In this document: positions 59,229-64,000 of the stretch, in pieces | How positions within the stretch are numbered: the first letter of the stretch is position 1 | Layout of the letters: the number at the start of each line of letters is the position of its first letter | NCBI GenBank assembly: GCA_003290165.1 | Contig: QNQO01001154.1 | Location: 248,001 to 312,000 of the forward strand | DNA length: 64,000 bases | Direction: 5' to 3' | From: Berberis thunbergii | Lineage: Eukaryota > Streptophyta > Magnoliopsida > Ranunculales > Berberidaceae | Translations under genes and position numbers: made by a program | The notes under the pieces: generated by a model | Database searches by the model: none | What the model was told of the DNA's origin: nothing | The model's input: the letters and a program-made list of their open reading frames with translations, nothing else

Positions 59229-61329
59229 ATTATTACACATAAGTTTAAAAAAAAACACATATCTGCGAGTAATATAAAGTGTTCAACTGACGTAACGTTT
59301 GTATGCATGCGAGTGCTCAGCTTTTACATATTCTTCAGAGCATTATGCATACACTGTTTTTACCATTCTATTATATTGACTAGTTGCAATATACTATGAC
59401 CACTTTATCAATCCCTATTATTGTGTTCCGTATGGGATCGATTGAACCAAAGGAATTGATCGTTTGTGTTTTTATAATTTGTGGATAATGGATGTGCTTT
59501 TGTACTCAGCTCATTTTTATAGAAACATATATTTGAATGATTTATTTGGCACATTATTATTTTTTTATCTTCACTAAATGTCGTTCATACAGTTTGTCAT
59601 ACTTCACAATAATCTCTTCCAACATGAAAACTTGTACCATCGTGATTCATACATTATTTTTATCTATATTATAAATGATCTAATAATATAGAATGCACAA
59701 TGACAAGTCTTTAATCGAGTAATGTTACTGTGTCTTGACCATTCATATAGCCACATTTTCTATAATAAATAAATAAATAATACCATTTTTGCTCACCATT
59801 AGATTTCCTCAATCTATGGTTGGGATCTGTTGGCACACTAGTTTTCAAATTACCAGTATCTATGGTTGGGATCTGTTCGCACAAATGATTTCATCTATGA
59901 CAAAAGAAATAGATCAGATTTCCTAGTATAGCGGCAATGTTGCAAAAGGAGATCGACCATACCCATGTTGCCTTAATAAATTTATTTATTTATTTATTAT
60001 TTTTGTCGGTAGACATAAAAATATAAAATATATTGAAGCAACAAGAAAATTGCTTCGAGACACTGACAGAGAACAAACAAAGCAAATCTCAGAAAGCCAC
60101 AATACAGTGGTCAGTCACACCACGAATCCTCCACGTTCACCAACCCGAAGGTAGCCCTTTTCTAAAACTTTATATTCCACACAAGTACGCTTCCATGCAG
60201 TGACGAATCCAGGATTTTTGTTGGGGGGAGTGATGAGTCATAGTTAATTAATGATAATATATACTTTAACATAATTTTTTCAATTTCAAACAATACATAA
60301 ATAACTATACAAAACACCAATTGCTAAACAAATTATCTAATTTATGGGGGAAAAAATGAATCCAACAAGCTACTTTGTAGGAGCACAAAAGATAAATGGA
60401 TGGGGACAAATTGGTATAAAAAGTTAATGGGCAAAAATTAATTTTAAATGTAAAATTATGTGGACAAAAAAATTGGATTATTTGTGATTTTCCACCTATC
60501 ATAAATAGCTAATTAGAGGTTACCCCATCATTAATCACTATTGCATTCTACCCTTAGGACTAGCAGTCAACATGCATAGGCTGTCAAAAGGCTCATGTTG
60601 ACTACCAAAATGCCCTTCAAACAATGACCTATAGATGAACCACGAGATACAAATATGTACCTTGAGGAAAAATTAATGGATCAAAATTTTCATGTATCTC
60701 CAGAAAAATCTTATGAATAAAATACAAGCCTAGACCTAGAGATACGAATTCATCTCAAGAAAATACATTTAAAAAATATTTTTCTTCCTCAAAGTAGGCA
60801 AGAGAGGTTGGGGTTGCTGGTGGCAATGGTGGGAAACAGAACTAAATCAAGCAAAAAGGGAGTGAGAAAAGGAGGCGGAGCGGTTGCCAGTGTCGCGATA
60901 AACGGGTAAAGGGATCAGAAGAGAGGAAAGGGGTGGAATAGGGTTGTCGGCATTGCAGAGAGCAGAGGAAGAGAGGAAGGGTGGGGCAGGATAGTGTCGT
61001 CGGCGTCACAGGGGTGGGCAATTAATAATTAAACGCAATAAATTCAAAAGTTAGTGGGGGTGCCCCCATGTAGCTCTGTGGCCGATATTAAGGATTTGGA
61101 AATGCCTATTCAAGGCCATCCAACAAGGAATACTATGCTAATAGCACTAAGCTGAAAAAGTCGACATTGTATCAATACATACTTTCACTTCATAAACTCT
61201 GGCAAAATGAGTTCATCGCATTTCAGCTTCATGGAGAATAATCATTTTCAACTATGATCATAAAAAAAACACCACGGATTTGGAGGATAGAAGTTGGGAA
61301 TGAAATGGGATAATTGAATTGTACCACAC

Positions 61330-62140
61330 AAGTTTTTTTTTTTAATGAAAAAAAAAATCTATTGATGAGGTGTACAAAGATTGAGGACGGCAGCAAGATA
61401 AGAACATTGACCTCTACTCAAAGAAACTATGCATCATGTGGTATTAGGGAGGACTATACACTCCGAACTGAACATACAAGAAGCAAATTTAATATCTCAA
61501 AATCTATACCAATTAGAACCCTATAACCAAAGAGTAATTTTTCTATCTATTCACAGTAACTTTTTCTGCACACTCTTGAAAATTTTGTTATTCTTTTCTC
61601 TCCATATCACCCAGACCAAAGCATGGATTCAAGCCCATTTACCAAAAGCAGAGAAGGAAGGCAAATTTTGAAAGGCAGCTTGCATGCTATCAACCTAAAC
61701 CAGGAAAGAAGGGCCTGAAGATGGAACTCAGAGAGAGCAAAAGACTATAAATCAGACACCATATGGCAGAGAAGTAGAACATGAACATGATTACATAGGA
61801 CAAACTGGTTGGGCGTAATCAAATCTCTTTTGATGATATTATCCACTGTTCTGCAATGAAACACAATCCAAAGAAGAAAAGAGGCTCTCAGAGGGATCTC
61901 TATTACAAAAATTGATACCATTCCAAATTGATACCAAAAATTGGTTGTAGCTTGCAAATTGTCAAGTGAAGAGGAAAAGTGCCGAGCTTGGGGATAGAAT
62001 TTGATACCATTCCTTTACAAAAAAAAAAAAAAGTGTTGTCCTAGTCATCGCACAACCACTTGTCCAACTGGTCATCCAAAGCAATATTTTCAATGAGTAC
62101 AAAAAACTTCTGAATATACTGAAGCTCTGAGCCAAACGTT
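61330..62140 (-). pseudogene. LINE 3' fragment with zf-RVT domain (array copy 3)
   Basis: The same LINE end; the minus-strand frame at 61957-61745 keeps EIPLRASFLLWIVFHCRTVD and is the least interrupted of the three copies. Poly(A)-like end at ~61332-61357. Confidence 0.7.
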
Positions 62141-62578
62141 AGAATAAAGCAGAGATCCAAACCAAATAAATTTATGGATAGCCAATAAGCATTTATTTAT
62201 TAGATGAGTAAAGCATAAGGCGACAAGTTCTATTCAAAAGAACAAGAGTTGGCAAAGTCAATGGAGAGGTCAAACACATGTTTTCAGTAAAACAAATTCT
62301 AAAGCAAACTAAGAAACATGAAACATCAAGGAAGGAAGAAGTAAAAATCGTTAATTTATCAGATGAATGAAGCAACGGGCAACAAGTTCTACTCTAAATA
62401 ACAAGAGTTGGCAAAATCAATGAATAGGTCAAGCACATGTCCAGAATCTAAAGCAACATGAGAATGAACCTTTTGTTAAAACTTATTATCAAACAACATC
62501 ACTACCACATAGGATTTGCCTATATACCACATAGGATTTGTTAAACATAGACTAAACTAAAAAGTTTTTTAAGGTGTC

Positions 62579-63363
62579 TGCTATGGGGGGAAGAATTGAT
62601 ATGCCTCATCCCATATATAAAACATATCAAAGACATCGACCACAGTTGCATGAAGGATCTTCAAGTAGGCAGAATCAGGAGGGGAACTCTCAGTAAATGA
62701 CAAGGAGTTTCAGTAATCAAGTCAGTAAGCAGCAAGTCAGTAAGGCAGATAAGAAGCCAGTAATCAGCAATGCATACCAGCTCTCAGTGATGGGCAATGA
62801 GTTCCAGAATGCAGCAAGGCATACCAGACAGGTTTACAAAGAACTAACAAAAGGATGATCTATTGGCAATGCAAAGAGGATCAGGAGCAATGCACTGTGA
62901 GTGCAGTTACAAATTCTGTTAATTAGCAATTGTAATTTGTTACTTAGCAAATGGATGTTTTGTTTGCAAGTGAGCCAGTTGTTAATAAGCAGTTATATTC
63001 TGTTACTTAGCAAGTGGAAGGGTTGTTTGCAAGATGACAGGTTGTTACAACTTAGCAGGCCAGTTGTTAGCCAATGTATTGCAGTTAGTACTATATAAAT
63101 GAGATATCAGTAGAAAGTAAGGCATTGATTCATTTTCTGTAAACTTTGTACAAGAGCTTATGCTCTGAGGAGAGTTTGGCTTCTCGAACAGCCTATTATT
63201 CATTTCAATACAATCTCATTTTTCCATCTTGTATCTACAATTCTATAAGTCTTGTTACTGGAATTGCAAGGAATTGCTTGTCTTGAATGAATGCTGTCAG
63301 CAACTTGAGGCTTTGAATTGTTCCACTTCTGTAAGAAAGTTACAAAACAGGTAGAGTTTATCA
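62579..63363 (+). mobile_element. Solo LTR (Copia-like) inserted only in array copy 3
   Basis: 785 bp starting TGCTATGGGGGG and ending GTTTATCA (TG...CA), flanked by TGTC on both sides (62575-62578 and 63364-63367). Contains a TATA-like ACTATATAAATGAG (~63090) followed by an R/U5-like region with TTCATTTCAATACAATC, the layout of a plus-oriented LTR. The inner part before that is rich in CAGTAA / CAGTTGTTA repeats. No internal region or second LTR, so it is solo. The Copia assignment is by style only. Confidence 0.8.
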
Positions 63364-63589
63364 TGTCACCCGATCCCATCCCATACATATATATTGCGCC
63401 CACATAGACTGCGTTTTATGAATATACATACACCTAAAACAAATGTTTAATTAAAATTAAGACACGATTTTTCAAACATAAGTGAAAACTTGTCGTGCCC
63501 TATAACTTGCAATGTGCCCCTAGGATCACCAAAATTAGGGAAACTCCAGTTTTATAACATGGTTAAGTTGACCAGCTAAGAAAATTTGT

Positions 63590-64000
63590 TCATTTTGGTC
63601 TATCTAAAATGCGCAAGGACTCCATCTTCCCAACACTCTCTTCTATTATCTCTTTGTGGTCCACATTCCCCATCTGAAGTCCTGCGCTTGTACCCCGTCT
63701 AGAACCCCCTCTAGATGATCCTGTCCTCTTCTTTGCTTGCTTGGCCCAATAAACTAGGCTCTCTTGTATATGCTCATCAAATATGGACTTTCTGAAGGAG
63801 GTTCCCATCTTCATTCCAAAGAAAAAACAATTTCAAAACCTTGTTCAAAAGTATGCTTAAAATGATGCTAAAAAGTTTGGGTGACAGAGATGCTGACCTG
63901 TGTGACAATGGCATACAATGGTAAAGTGCTATAACTGCAGACGACTTGTATGAACGCCCTAGGAAAACAACACATGAAGGATCAATATATATGCACCTTA
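63590..64000 (-). CDS. MLO gene 3' end, continuing beyond the window
   Basis: The last exon (63808-63590) encodes MGTSFRKSIFDEHIQESLVY, WAKQAKKRTG and ends ...GKMESLRILDRPK-stop. The preceding exon is 63958-63898 (AFIQVVCSYSTLPLYAIVTQ) with intact splice sites. The tail is two bases longer in the region where copy 1 has single-base deletions, so this copy may keep the original C-terminus. Further exons would lie past 64000 on the right; this may be the source MLO gene from which copy 1's fragment was copied. Whether it is intact cannot be seen. Confidence 0.7.

Larger units (their letters stand above)
49301..60519. repeat. 12 kb tandem unit, copy 2
   Basis: 11,219 bp. Collinear with copy 1 but differs by three large events: loss of ~237 bp near 57262 (copy 1 45243-45479), gain of a 712 bp hAT element (58517-59228), and loss of the MLO exons (copy 1 47368-48651) replaced by 20 bp at 59858-59877. 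In the DUF604 exon I find four base differences from copy 1 in 729 bp, so the duplication is young. Confidence 0.95.
60520..64000. repeat. 12 kb tandem unit, copy 3 (rearranged, runs off the window)
   Basis: 60520-62577 is collinear with the start of copies 1 and 2. It then jumps to the equivalent of copy 1 position 47368, through a 785 bp LTR, and continues with MLO 3' exons to the window end. The DUF604 exon, the AT-rich middle and the promoter-like leader are deleted. Confidence 0.93.

Noticed and set aside
1..64000. CRISPR arrays, bacterial operons, phage or plasmid features
   Set aside because: No short regular spacer-repeat arrays; gene structure, splice sites and TE content are those of a plant nuclear genome.

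Overview
The window is nuclear DNA from a flowering plant, most likely a eudicot; the species cannot be named from sequence alone. The evidence is a spliced plant gene with GT-AG introns, plant-specific families (MLO, DUF604, RLCK-VII, plant mobile domain), low GC, and a dense load of plant transposons (MULE, hAT, Tourist-like, Gypsy, Copia-like, L1-type LINE). It is not a bacterial accessory region. There is no CRISPR array or operon, and I recognised no tRNA or rRNA gene.

Layout. (1) 1-9.3 kb: transposon-derived DNA. It holds a degenerate ~150 bp tandem array, a broken plant-mobile-domain (MAIN-like) gene, and a broken Mutator-like transposase ending in an OTU-type cysteine-protease segment, both on the minus strand. 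The transposase is split by an 839 bp hAT element with a perfect 8 bp target duplication. (2) ~9.4-35.8 kb: one real gene on the plus strand, the pre-mRNA splicing factor PRP38. I could place four coding exons (421 codons in total) with intact splice sites. The ~26 kb locus is almost all intron: 9.2 kb and 10.8 kb introns filled with LINE, Gypsy, LTR and hAT insertions, plus a probable intron in the 5' UTR. (3) 36.2 kb: a lone first exon of an RLCK-VII-type kinase, with a splice donor but no second exon in the window. (4) 37.3-64.0 kb: a tandem array of a ~12 kb unit: copy 1 37322-49300, copy 2 49301-60519, copy 3 60520 to beyond the window. Each unit began as a LINE fragment, the first coding exon of a DUF604 (GT31-like) glycosyltransferase, AT-rich DNA, a promoter-like 5' leader, and the last four exons of an MLO gene.

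The array is the most informative part. The copies are nearly identical but carry private events: a hAT insertion and a deletion with a templated 20 bp filler in copy 2; an ~8 kb deletion followed by a solo-LTR insertion in copy 3; small deletions in copy 1. Target duplications and microhomologies can be read directly because the sister copies supply the empty sites. I see no evidence for a novel biochemical system. The interest lies in genome mechanics: segmental amplification of gene fragments by microhomology-type joining, a splicing-factor gene tolerating TE-packed introns, and the pairing of a MULE-OTU transposase with a plant-mobile-domain gene.
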